From IMG/VR virus record IMGVR_UViG_3300024428_000003, positions 1 to 60,600 of that record: DNA of 60,600 nucleotides; one strand, 5' to 3'. The notes beneath the pieces were generated by a model, which saw only the letters and a list, made by a program, of their open reading frames with translations, did no database searches and had not been told where the DNA came from. This stretch comes from a virus. Of the stretch, positions 43,007 to 50,584 are shown in pieces (position 1 is the first letter of the stretch; every line of letters begins with the position of its first letter). Made by a program: the position numbers and the translations under genes.

Positions 43007-44563
43007 ATGGAAACAAACAATCCAAGCGATATAGTGAAGACACTGACATTCGGTGAACCTGCTAGAAATGAAATAATGCAAGGCGTTGATAAATTAGCAA
43101 GCGCAGTGAGGTCCACTTTAGGAGCCTCGGGAAAATGCGTAATATATGAAGATGCTTTGGGTAGACCGGTAATTACAAAAGATGGTGTAACCGTTGCGGA
43201 AAGCGTAGTCTTATTACATCCGGTTGAAAATATAGGAGCAACCTTAATAAAGGAAGCTGCTAGCAATACAGTAAGAGAGGCTGGTGACGGTACCACGACG
43301 GCTACCGTACTGGCTGATTCTCTGTTAAAAATAGCTAATGAAAGTTTAAATGAAGAAAAAGTTAGAGGTATTAAAGATGGCATTATTAGTTGTGCTAACA
43401 AAGTTAAGATACATCTTGATAAGTCCAGTACTCCAGTTGAAGGTGAAATGTTACGGAGTGTTGCTACAATTAGCTGTAACAACGATGTTGAGCTTGGAAG
43501 AAAAATTGGAGAAGCTTACGAAAAAGTTGGAAGTAATGGAGTCGTATTAATGGAAGAGTCTGAAACGAACGAAACTTACGTGGAATTCGTTGAAGGAGTA
43601 CAATTTGATTCAAAATTAAAATCAATACATTTAGCGACAGACAAAGACAAGAGATCTGCTGTTTTAGATAACCCCTATGTGCTTATTGTTTCCTCTCCTA
43701 TTCCTAATATAAGAAGAATACAAAACGTCTTAGAACACGTTATAAAGAACAAAAGAAGTTTATTAATAGTTTCAGAAGTAGAGCAACAACCTTTAGCTAC
43801 TTTGATATCAAATAAAGTGAAAGGTAATATTAAGGTAAACATTATAGATACACCTGGTTTTGGGCCAACAAGACAAGATACTATAGAAGATTTAGCTATA
43901 TTGACAAATGCTACTATAATAGATGAATCACTTGGAGATGACTTAGATTTAATAGATCCTAATGTATTAGGTGAAGCCGTTAAATCAGTCACTGACGAAA
44001 AAGGCACAGTGCTGCAAGTTGAAACAAATGGAGATATTTTAAATGAAAGAATATCTTTTGTTGAAAATAAGATTGCAGATGAGACTAATCCTTTCTTTAG
44101 AAAAAAGCTAGAACAAAGATTATCTATGCTAACTGGTAAAGTTGGTATTATAAGAGTTGGAGCTGATTCCAAAGTGGAATTAAAAGAAAAGAAAGATAGA
44201 GTTGAGGATGCCATTCATGCGACAAAAGCCGCTTATAAAGAAGGTATTGTTGCTGGTGGAGGTGTAGCTTTACTAAATGCTTCACAGAAAATTAAACCTG
44301 CTAACAGGGGTGAGGAAATATTGCTAGAAGCAATCAAAGCACCTTACTACACCATATTAGACAACGCGGGTATTGTAGAGATCAAAAAGCTTACTATTAA
44401 AAATAGAGGTATTGATGTTAAGACTGGCAAAGAAGTTAATATGATTAAAGCAGGTATTATAGATCCGGTTTTGGTTACAAAATCGGCGCTAAAAAATGCA
44501 GTAAGTGTTGTAACAACAATAATATCTGCAGACTGTGTAATTAGTAATAAAAGATTAGCATAA
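43007..44563 (+). CDS. groEL: Phage GroEL-like chaperonin (518 aa)
   Basis: Clear chaperonin with ITKDGVTVAE (D59), AGDGTTTATVLA (ATPase D94), KKDRVEDAIHATKAAYKEG (near residue 400, catalytic Asp) and VAGGGVALL. It is about 30 residues shorter than bacterial GroEL and lacks the Gly-Gly-Met tail, ending CVISNKRLA. GroES is encoded immediately downstream, its ATG overlapping this stop (TAATG). The pair should fold phage proteins, most likely the capsid or giant virion proteins. An 18-bp A/T palindrome-like repeat lies just before the start. Confidence 0.95.
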   Translation: METNNPSDIVKTLTFGEPARNEIMQGVDKLASAVRSTLGASGKCVIYEDALGRPVITKDGVTVAESVVLLHPVENIGATLIKEAASNTVREAGDGTTTATVLADSLLKIANESLNEEKVRGIKDGIISCANKVKIHLDKSSTPVEGEMLRSVATISCNNDVELGRKIGEAYEKVGSNGVVLMEESETNETYVEFVEGVQFDSKLKSIHLATDKDKRSAVLDNPYVLIVSSPIPNIRRIQNVLEHVIKNKRSLLIVSEVEQQPLATLISNKVKGNIKVNIIDTPGFGPTRQDTIEDLAILTNATIIDESLGDDLDLIDPNVLGEAVKSVTDEKGTVLQVETNGDILNERISFVENKIADETNPFFRKKLEQRLSMLTGKVGIIRVGADSKVELKEKKDRVEDAIHATKAAYKEGIVAGGGVALLNASQKIKPANRGEEILLEAIKAPYYTILDNAGIVEIKKLTIKNRGIDVKTGKEVNMIKAGIIDPVLVTKSALKNAVSVVTTIISADCVISNKRLA

Positions 44564-44820
44564 TGAAAGCAATTAATTATTACTTAATAGTAGAAAAAAT
44601 AAAAGAGGCTCCGAAGAAAGTAGGAGGCTTAGAGCTCACTGAAAAACAAAACAAAGATATTAGATACCTAAAAGCTAAAGTAATTAGTGTTGGTGATCAA
44701 GTACCTGTAATAGCTAAAGACGATGTGGTTTGGTATGATAAACACGCAGGACACGGTATAGAGTGGGACGATAAATTTTATTTAGTTTTAAAAGCTCCCG
44801 ATATAGTTCTTATAGAATGA
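44563..44820 (+). CDS. groES: GroES-like co-chaperonin (85 aa)
   Basis: A GroES-fold barrel: NYYLIVEKIKEAPKKVGGLE at the start, AKVISVGDQVPVIAKDDVVW in the core and the DKFYLVLKAPDIVLIE end. The mobile loop region (KKVGGLELTEKQNKD) shows a GGLELT where bacterial GroES has GGIVL, which contacts GroEL. Coupled to groEL by overlap. Its partner is the phage GroEL or the host's. Confidence 0.9.
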   Translation: MKAINYYLIVEKIKEAPKKVGGLELTEKQNKDIRYLKAKVISVGDQVPVIAKDDVVWYDKHAGHGIEWDDKFYLVLKAPDIVLIE

Positions 44821-45257
44821 TATTTACTAGCCAAGATTTAAGAGATATGAATTTGTTTAAGTATTATAGGCTTGTTAGAAGATGGGCTTGTAAAACTTAT
44901 GATCTTAAAGATGCTGATTTAGAGTTGCTGATATATTTAGATTGTAAAAAACTTTTTACTAGGAATGATTTTATTAATGGTACTTATACTTATAGTTGGG
45001 ATAAAAATCGCTGGGAGCGATTAAGAAGAGATGGCTGGATTGATGTTTTTAAAGAACGGAATAGAACAACCTCAAAGTATGCTGCCTATAAAGTATCACT
45101 AAAGTGTAGTCAATTAATAATGCGAATATATAGAATATTATTAGGACAAGAAGATTTACCGGTTTCACGTAATAGTAAATTTTACAAAAACAAAACATAT
45201 ACTGATAAAGTTTATAATAAAGCTATTGATGATATGATAAACGACAGCGAAAGATAA
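44817..45257 (+). CDS. Winged-helix-like protein (146 aa)
   Basis: The middle (KKLFTRNDFINGTYTYSWDK, then RWERLRRDGWIDVFKERNRT) resembles a MarR-type winged helix with its beta wing. It starts inside the groES stop (ATGA overlap). Could be a late regulator or a virion DNA-binding protein. The fold call is by eye. Confidence 0.6.
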   Translation: MIFTSQDLRDMNLFKYYRLVRRWACKTYDLKDADLELLIYLDCKKLFTRNDFINGTYTYSWDKNRWERLRRDGWIDVFKERNRTTSKYAAYKVSLKCSQLIMRIYRILLGQEDLPVSRNSKFYKNKTYTDKVYNKAIDDMINDSER

Positions 45258-45607
45258 TGGGATTTAGATTAAAAGAATTTTCAGACCTTGTAGGTATAGA
45301 TAAAGAAACATCCTCTTACAACACTCCGGTGTTTAAAAAAGAACTAGAGGGAGGCATACTAGCTGAGGCTAATAATGACGGTACTATATTTATAGACAAA
45401 GCATTAAAAGGCAAGGCTAAGGAGGACGCTATTAAACATGAACAAGTTCATTTAGACCAGATGGCTCAAGGTAAGTTGCAGTATGATAACAATACGGTAA
45501 CATGGAAAAAAGACACCAAATCCCCCGCTAGAGTATACAAAAGAGATCAAATGAACGAAGGGGCAGAAAATCTGCCTTGGGAAAAAGAAGCATACGAAAA
45601 TTCATAA
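45257..45607 (+). CDS. Small zinc metallopeptidase-like protein (116 aa)
   Basis: HEQVH (H61, E62, H65) is a zincin signature within AIKHEQVHLDQMAQGKLQYD. The C-terminus has AENLPWEKEAYENS, a pattern recurring in small phage proteins of this kind. The start shares a base with the previous stop. It may process a virion protein such as the capsid or the giant protein; no prohead protease is otherwise seen. Confidence 0.7.
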   Translation: MGFRLKEFSDLVGIDKETSSYNTPVFKKELEGGILAEANNDGTIFIDKALKGKAKEDAIKHEQVHLDQMAQGKLQYDNNTVTWKKDTKSPARVYKRDQMNEGAENLPWEKEAYENS

Positions 45608-45609
45608 AA

Positions 45610-45975
45610 ATGGGATATAAAGCAAAATCAATAACAAGCAAAGCGTCAAGCGCCTGCAAAATGAATATGGCTCTTATAAAAGGAGAGGCTAAAATTGGAG
45701 CAGTTAAGAAAGCTGGCATAGGTGATTTACAAGCAGAATTTGACGCAGGGAGACAATCAGAAGAATCTTCTCCAGCTGAAATGAGAAGCTCCCCAGCTAA
45801 ATTACCAATTGCAGCTATAGCGAAAGCGGCCCCTATGATATTAGGTGCTTTAGGCGGAGGTAAAAAAGGCGGCGGTGGCGGCGGTGGCACAAAAGTAGTT
45901 GTTAATAACTCAGCTGATGCAAATGCAAGTTCAGAAAGTAATAGCCAAGCAGCAAACGCGATAGACCCTAAATAA
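45610..45975 (+). CDS. Basic, glycine-rich SPAK-motif protein (121 aa)
   Basis: Starts MGYKAKSITSKASSACKMNM. Contains two SP motifs (ESSPAEMRSSPAK) and an oligoglycine stretch (GGGKKGGGGGGG). The start at 45610 follows the previous stop closely; the longer frame from 45577 would overlap it. Probably disordered, virion-associated. Part of a family of small basic proteins in this genome. Confidence 0.55.
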   Translation: MGYKAKSITSKASSACKMNMALIKGEAKIGAVKKAGIGDLQAEFDAGRQSEESSPAEMRSSPAKLPIAAIAKAAPMILGALGGGKKGGGGGGGTKVVVNNSADANASSESNSQAANAIDPK

Positions 45976-45988
45976 TAAAACATAAGAC

Positions 45989-47065
45989 ATGAGCAAACCA
46001 ATAACTAGCAGAGTAAAAAGATCACCTCTTTTTAAATATTCCCCTTTAAAGCAAGACACCCCTGCAACAGCCGGAGGTACTGAAGAGGGTGAAGAATCAA
46101 CTAAAAAAGTAACCACGACTACAGAGGACCCAAACTTATCGGAGTTTAAAAAACGTTGCGGTAAATTCAAAGGTAAAAATTCTAAAGAAGCTAAATTGGC
46201 TGGCTGTGAATGGAAAGAGGGTGTAAAGGATCCAGAGCCTGTAACTACTACTAAAGAGGTTACTGTTAAAGGTGAAGACTTAGATTACGAAGGCACTTTA
46301 CAAACAGCTAAGCAAGGTAGAGTTTTAGAGCCTTGGGAAATAAATCGTTTAAAAAGAGGGACTAGAAAAGCTACAAATGAAAGAGACCAGGCTGCTAGAA
46401 GACTGGATAAAAATAAAGGTGTTACTTTTAAAGACGGTAAATATGTATTAAACGACGATGCAACCGCTAAGGAGAGACGTAAGTTTAATAAGCAAAATGA
46501 TCGATTTATAGATGCTGACAATACAGCAAAAAATCAAACATTAGCAAGAGAGTCTGGTAGACAAGCCGGAGAAGAGTATTACAAAGGGGATAGAGATAGA
46601 GGTTTAGGTGAACAATCAGATCCTGAACAAAAAGCTCAATTCAAAAGAGATGCTATAAAAAAGAAGAAAGCAGAGAAAGCCGCGGCCGCTGCAGCAGCAA
46701 AAGCAGCAAAAGATAAAGCTGAACTCGATGCTGCTAAAAAGGTAGCAGATGAAGAAAACCAGCAGATAGAAGCAGATGCTAACGGCGTAACTACAGGTCA
46801 AGCCGCTAATGCTATAGGCGCAAATGATATAGCCCCTATAAGTTTAGGAGGTGGGTTTGGTTCTGGCTTGGATTTATATAAACAATCTAGTTACGGTCCC
46901 TTAGCCATGACTAAAAAGGGTTATAATATGAAAGCTAAAAGCCCCGCAACTAAAAAACTACAAGGAGCTCAAAATACGTTACCCCCTCATTTACAAGCGG
47001 CTATTAAAGCAGCCCCCGGTAAAATGAGAAGCGCTTTAAAGAAAGGTTACTTTAAAAATAAATAA
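45989..47065 (+). CDS. Basic/charged repeat-rich protein with SP-K motifs (358 aa)
   Basis: N-terminus MSKPITSRVKRSPLFKYSPL, then a long Lys/Glu/Ala coiled-coil-like region (about 210-265, with a run of alanines) and a C-terminal KSPATKKLQGA. Similar N-terminus to the genes at 19039 and 47662. Likely a virion or DNA-binding protein; no catalytic motif. Confidence 0.6.
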   Translation: MSKPITSRVKRSPLFKYSPLKQDTPATAGGTEEGEESTKKVTTTTEDPNLSEFKKRCGKFKGKNSKEAKLAGCEWKEGVKDPEPVTTTKEVTVKGEDLDYEGTLQTAKQGRVLEPWEINRLKRGTRKATNERDQAARRLDKNKGVTFKDGKYVLNDDATAKERRKFNKQNDRFIDADNTAKNQTLARESGRQAGEEYYKGDRDRGLGEQSDPEQKAQFKRDAIKKKKAEKAAAAAAAKAAKDKAELDAAKKVADEENQQIEADANGVTTGQAANAIGANDIAPISLGGGFGSGLDLYKQSSYGPLAMTKKGYNMKAKSPATKKLQGAQNTLPPHLQAAIKAAPGKMRSALKKGYFKNK

Positions 47066-47067
47066 TT

Positions 47068-47412
47068 ATGGCTTATACTCAAAATAATCCCTTTAAAACA
47101 TCAGATTGCGGTTGCGACTCGCCTTTAAAGAAAAAAGGAGACGCTCCATCTAGGAAAAAATCTAAAGGGTACTATAATAAAGCTAACAAGACAGGCACTG
47201 GAGCAGCAGCTGGAGGAGGTATGACCGCTAAAGGAACGGCTAAGTACAGAGCTGATAATCCAGGTAGTAAACTTAAAACAGCGGTTACTAAAGATCCTTC
47301 TAAATTAAAGCCAGGTGGTAAAGCAGCTAAAAGAAGAAAAGCTTTTTGCGCTAGATCCAAAAGTTGGACATCTGAAAGAGGTAGAGCGGCTAGACGAAGG
47401 TGGAATTGCTAA
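47068..47412 (+). CDS. Small basic protein with conserved CAR...WNC end (114 aa)
   Basis: MAYTQNNPFKTSDCGCDSPL at the start and RRKAFCARSKSWTSERGRAA then RRRWNC at the end. The C-terminal block is a pattern I know from many phages. It is highly Lys/Arg-rich with four cysteines. A nucleic-acid-binding role is likely. Two bases separate it from the upstream gene. Confidence 0.7.
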   Translation: MAYTQNNPFKTSDCGCDSPLKKKGDAPSRKKSKGYYNKANKTGTGAAAGGGMTAKGTAKYRADNPGSKLKTAVTKDPSKLKPGGKAAKRRKAFCARSKSWTSERGRAARRRWNC

Positions 47413-47422
47413 TACATAAGAT

Positions 47423-47557
47423 ATGGAAATAATAGAGCACATTACAGGGGCATGTGGGGAAGCGCATGTAAACATAAATCATATTGCAATAATATCATTA
47501 GTAATTTTAACTTATGGAATCAAAAGGATTAGGAGATACAGTAGAAAAATTTACTAA
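47423..47557 (+). CDS. Tiny membrane-associated protein (44 aa)
   Basis: MEIIEHITGACGEAHVNINH then a hydrophobic helix (IAIISLVILTYGI) and a basic end (KRIRRYSRKIY). Overlaps the next small gene by 44 bases. Could be part of the lysis set; too short for certainty. Confidence 0.45.
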   Translation: MEIIEHITGACGEAHVNINHIAIISLVILTYGIKRIRRYSRKIY

Positions 47558-47660
47558 AGCTACTGGTATAAAAAAATTAGCAGATAAAATACCTGGAGGG
47601 TGTGGCTGCAAAAAAAGAAAAGAAACATTAAATAAATATTTCCCATATAAAAATAAATAA
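47514..47660 (+). CDS. Small conserved CGC-motif phage protein (48 aa)
   Basis: GLGDTVEKFTKATGIKKLAD then GGCGCKKRKETLNKYFPY. This exact type of short protein is widespread in marine phages, always uncharacterised. The cysteine pair suggests zinc or a disulfide. Directly followed by the 327-aa basic protein. Confidence 0.7.
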   Translation: MESKGLGDTVEKFTKATGIKKLADKIPGGCGCKKRKETLNKYFPYKNK

Positions 47661-47661
47661 G

Positions 47662-48645
47662 ATGGCATATAAACAAAAAGGCTGCAGTCCTATAACCGCA
47701 AAAATTAAAAGAACAACCCAAGGAGGTATGGTAACACAACCTATATTAAACATGGGTGCTCCTGTTAAAATGAAAATGTCCTCACCTGCTAAAGATAGAT
47801 ATGACGGGCAATCCATTAAAAAAGGAGAAGATGGGCTAGGCACAATAGGGGGAAATCAGAAAGCTAACAACGCCATGCAAGCTATCCCCTCGGATGATAT
47901 TTCTATGACTCCTTATTCAGTAAAAAAAGAGTACGCTAATCTTGTTGAATTAAATCCAAAGGTTAAGAAAACCGGCGTGATACACGGACCAAAGGTTAGT
48001 TACGATATGGCTTATGAGAAAGCTAAGAAAACTAAAAGGTATGCGGGTATGTCAAAAGCTGATTATATAAAGGAAGCGAAAAGACAAACAAAATCTTTTA
48101 CTGGAACAGGAAACTGGGATGCTAAGCCGAAAAAAAGGAAAAAGGTAGCAGCTGTTTCAACGATTAAGTCAACAGGTATTAAGCCTTTATCAGTAGAAAC
48201 AAAATTGACAGGAAAAATAGATGCTGCTGTTATAAAGCCTAAAGGTAAAAAAGTAGAGCCTACTAAAAAGCAAACTAGAAAAACAAAGTCTATTGATAAA
48301 AAATTAGCTAAAGCTAAAACTGCTAGAGATGCTGGAAACATTAAAAAAGCAGAAAGAAAAGAAAGAGCTGCAGAAAGAAAAGCGGCTAGAGTAGCAAGAA
48401 GAGCAACTAAAGCTGCTAAGCCTTCAGTAGCTAAACAAACACAAAAGCAGAAAGCTTCTAAAAAGGCTAAAACTGCCTATACTAAAAAGCTTAACAAGAG
48501 CGCACGTAAACCCGGCTATGTAAAGCACCCAACTTACACTTTGAACGGTGAGCCGCTAGAATATAACCCTAAATATGATCCGAAAAATCTAATAACTGAT
48601 CAATCACAAAAAAGGGATAAAGCGTCGTTAAAGGACAATAAATAA
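47662..48645 (+). CDS. Large Lys/Ala-rich basic protein (327 aa)
   Basis: MAYKQKGCSPITAKIKRTTQ at the start, SSPAK near residue 35, and a central Lys/Arg/Ala region (about 150-280) like histone H1 tails. Probably disordered and DNA-binding; may condense DNA in the capsid. Shares its N-terminal tag with two other proteins. Starts 1 base after the previous stop. Confidence 0.65.
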   Translation: MAYKQKGCSPITAKIKRTTQGGMVTQPILNMGAPVKMKMSSPAKDRYDGQSIKKGEDGLGTIGGNQKANNAMQAIPSDDISMTPYSVKKEYANLVELNPKVKKTGVIHGPKVSYDMAYEKAKKTKRYAGMSKADYIKEAKRQTKSFTGTGNWDAKPKKRKKVAAVSTIKSTGIKPLSVETKLTGKIDAAVIKPKGKKVEPTKKQTRKTKSIDKKLAKAKTARDAGNIKKAERKERAAERKAARVARRATKAAKPSVAKQTQKQKASKKAKTAYTKKLNKSARKPGYVKHPTYTLNGEPLEYNPKYDPKNLITDQSQKRDKASLKDNK

Positions 48646-48647
48646 AA

Positions 48648-49043
48648 ATGAAAAAAATATGGGAATGGCTATCAGGTAGCGTTATCAAAGAGGTTGGTAA
48701 CGTTATCGATAAGCTTACAACAACCAAGGAGGAAAAACTTGAGGCGCATAGGCTTATAACTGAAATATTAGAAAAAGCAGATAAAGAGGCTCAAGAACAA
48801 GTTACCGCAAGATGGGAATCAGATATGAAATCTGACTCTTTTCTTTCTAAAAATATTCGGCCAGCTGTTCTTATATATTTAACATTTATATTTACGGTAT
48901 GTGCATTTTTCGATGGCAACATTGGGGAATTCGTAATAGCCGAGGAATATATACCAATATTTCAAACATTGTTAGTGACGGTTTATGGTGCTTATTTTGT
49001 TGGAAGATCTTGGGAAAAAGCGAAATCAATGCAATCTAAGTAG
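48648..49043 (+). CDS. Holin of the 3TM type (131 aa)
   Basis: N-terminal amphipathic part, then two or three membrane segments (LIYLTFIFTVCAFF, and IFQTLLVTVYGAYFVGRSW). The RWESDMKSDSFLSKNIRPAV segment before the helices is typical of the three-TM holins of phages and gene transfer agents. It would make the membrane holes for the M15 endolysin encoded 29 kb away. Confidence 0.8.
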   Translation: MKKIWEWLSGSVIKEVGNVIDKLTTTKEEKLEAHRLITEILEKADKEAQEQVTARWESDMKSDSFLSKNIRPAVLIYLTFIFTVCAFFDGNIGEFVIAEEYIPIFQTLLVTVYGAYFVGRSWEKAKSMQSK

Positions 49044-49044
49044 C

Positions 49045-49299
49045 ATGTCAGAACTTAAGCCTAATTTTAAAATACAAAAAACCACTATAATGCAGCTTCC
49101 TGATGATAGATGGAGTTTGCAAGTGGGTTGCCCCGCTTATAGATTTATAGTCGATACACCTCAGGAAATGGTAATACAATATGCAAAATGCTTGTCTGAT
49201 CCGGAGAATTGGTTCAAAGAAAACAAAGCGGCTATGGGTAATAAAGTATTAAAAGATGTTGATTTAGACGTAATTATTAATTATCTAAAGCAAAAATAA
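49045..49299 (+). CDS. Small hypothetical protein (84 aa)
   Basis: MSELKPNFKIQKTTIMQLPD at the start; a compact alpha-beta protein (WSLQVGCPAYRFIVDTPQEM). The start at 49045 follows the holin stop by one base; the longer frame from 48985 would overlap the holin. No family recognised. Confidence 0.6.
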   Translation: MSELKPNFKIQKTTIMQLPDDRWSLQVGCPAYRFIVDTPQEMVIQYAKCLSDPENWFKENKAAMGNKVLKDVDLDVIINYLKQK

Positions 49300-49325
49300 A
49301 AAAAATAACAATTAAATTTAATTAA

Positions 49326-49568
49326 ATGAGTAAATTAGAAAAAAAAGAGCTGGACGAATTGCAAGCCGGCATACACAAGATTAATAATCTTCAATTGCAA
49401 ATAGGGGGTATAGAAGCACAGAAGCACGAGTTATTACACGCTATAACCGAGGCGTCTAAAGAGTTCCAATCTAAGCAGTCTGAGTTACAAGACAAATACG
49501 GTAAAGTAGACATAGATATATCTACAGGCGAAATAAAAGAGAAAGATGAGTCTATTAAGGAAGATTAG
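49326..49568 (+). CDS. Small coiled-coil phage protein (80 aa)
   Basis: Helical over most of its length (LEKKELDELQAGIHKINNLQ then LQIGGIEAQKHELLHAITEA). This type is common next to terminase genes of marine phages. The ATG lies at the end of an 18-bp A/T repeat identical to that before groEL. Confidence 0.65.
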   Translation: MSKLEKKELDELQAGIHKINNLQLQIGGIEAQKHELLHAITEASKEFQSKQSELQDKYGKVDIDISTGEIKEKDESIKED

Positions 49569-49764
49569 CATAGGTAAAGACTATAAGAATGATGCGATGC
49601 ACTACGCAGTAGGTCAAGAGGTTTACGGCGGGCATACTATAGTTAATATTATAGAAGAGAAAGATAAGTACTCTATTTATATACAGAAAGGGGACGACGT
49701 GTTACCTTGGAAAGATTTCAATAAAAACATGGCAATAGCTATTGAATATAATATAGATTATTAA
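49546..49764 (+). CDS. Small beta-type protein (72 aa)
   Basis: AVGQEVYGGHTIVNIIEEKD, then SIYIQKGDDVLPWKDFN: a small beta barrel pattern common in marine phages. Overlaps the coiled-coil gene by 23 bases and ends where the next gene begins. Confidence 0.6.
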   Translation: MSLLRKISIGKDYKNDAMHYAVGQEVYGGHTIVNIIEEKDKYSIYIQKGDDVLPWKDFNKNMAIAIEYNIDY

Positions 49765-50355
49765 ATGAAAGCTATTTTTGAGTTTATTGTAAAACCTAAA
49801 AACAGCAGGACCAATAATGAAAAAGTAATTGGTGATTCAAAACTTATATTAAATACAGAATTGCAAAATCACAATTATGTAAGTAGAGAAGGTATAGTGA
49901 TAGCAATACCACTAGGAATTGAAACAAGCATAAAAATAGGTGATGAGGTTATTGTACACCATAATGTTTTTAGAAGGTATAGAGATATACGAGGAAATGA
50001 AAAGAATAGCAAAAGCTATTTCGAAAATGACACTTTTTTTGTAAGCGCTGATCAAGTATATGCTTATAAAAGAAAAAATAAATGGGAAGCTTGTAAAGGT
50101 TATAATTTTGTAAAACCCATTCATGAAGATAAAATGTTTTCTATTAATTTTGAAAAGCCATTAATAGGAGTTATTAAAACAAAAGATCCAGATCTCAAAG
50201 ACGTTGAAGAGCAGGATTTAATAGGCTTTAAACCTAGTAGCGAGTACGAGTTTATAATAGACAGGCAAAAGCTATATAGAGTACCAACTAATCAAATCAC
50301 AATCAAATATGAACGTCAAGGAAACGAAAAAGAATATAATCCAAGCTGGGCATAG
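49765..50355 (+). CDS. GroES-like beta-barrel protein (196 aa)
   Basis: REGIVIAIPLGIETSIKIGD then EVIVHHNVFRRYRDIRGNEK resembles the GroES/gp31 barrel in the order 'VV..P....I..GD.V.VHHN'. It is much longer than GroES and has a second domain (about 120-196). It may be a further co-chaperonin or an unrelated barrel used in assembly. Lies beside the packaging genes. Confidence 0.5.
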   Translation: MKAIFEFIVKPKNSRTNNEKVIGDSKLILNTELQNHNYVSREGIVIAIPLGIETSIKIGDEVIVHHNVFRRYRDIRGNEKNSKSYFENDTFFVSADQVYAYKRKNKWEACKGYNFVKPIHEDKMFSINFEKPLIGVIKTKDPDLKDVEEQDLIGFKPSSEYEFIIDRQKLYRVPTNQITIKYERQGNEKEYNPSWA

Positions 50356-50584
50356 AGCAGTAGAAGAATTAATAAAAGTAGCTAAAGAAGCTATCGTTGA
50401 TTCGGGAGACGATATTACTGCTGATAGATTAAAGAATGCAGCAGCAACTAAAAAGCTAGCTATTTTTGACGCTTTCGAAATACTAAACAGAATACAAGAA
50501 GAACAGAACTTACTAGACGATAAGCCGAAAGAAGAAGTTAAAAAAGAGGCTTTTAAAGGTTTTGCTGAAAAAAGATCTAGGTAA
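50309..50584 (+). CDS. terS: Putative small terminase subunit (91 aa)
   Basis: A short helical protein (RAVEELIKVAKEAIVDSGDD, then ITADRLKNAAATKKLAIFDA and FEILNRIQEE) immediately upstream of the large terminase. Start overlaps the previous gene by 47 bases; its stop touches the terL start. Size and position fit the small terminase that recognises DNA for packaging. Sequence alone does not prove it. Confidence 0.65.
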   Translation: MNVKETKKNIIQAGHRAVEELIKVAKEAIVDSGDDITADRLKNAAATKKLAIFDAFEILNRIQEEQNLLDDKPKEEVKKEAFKGFAEKRSR

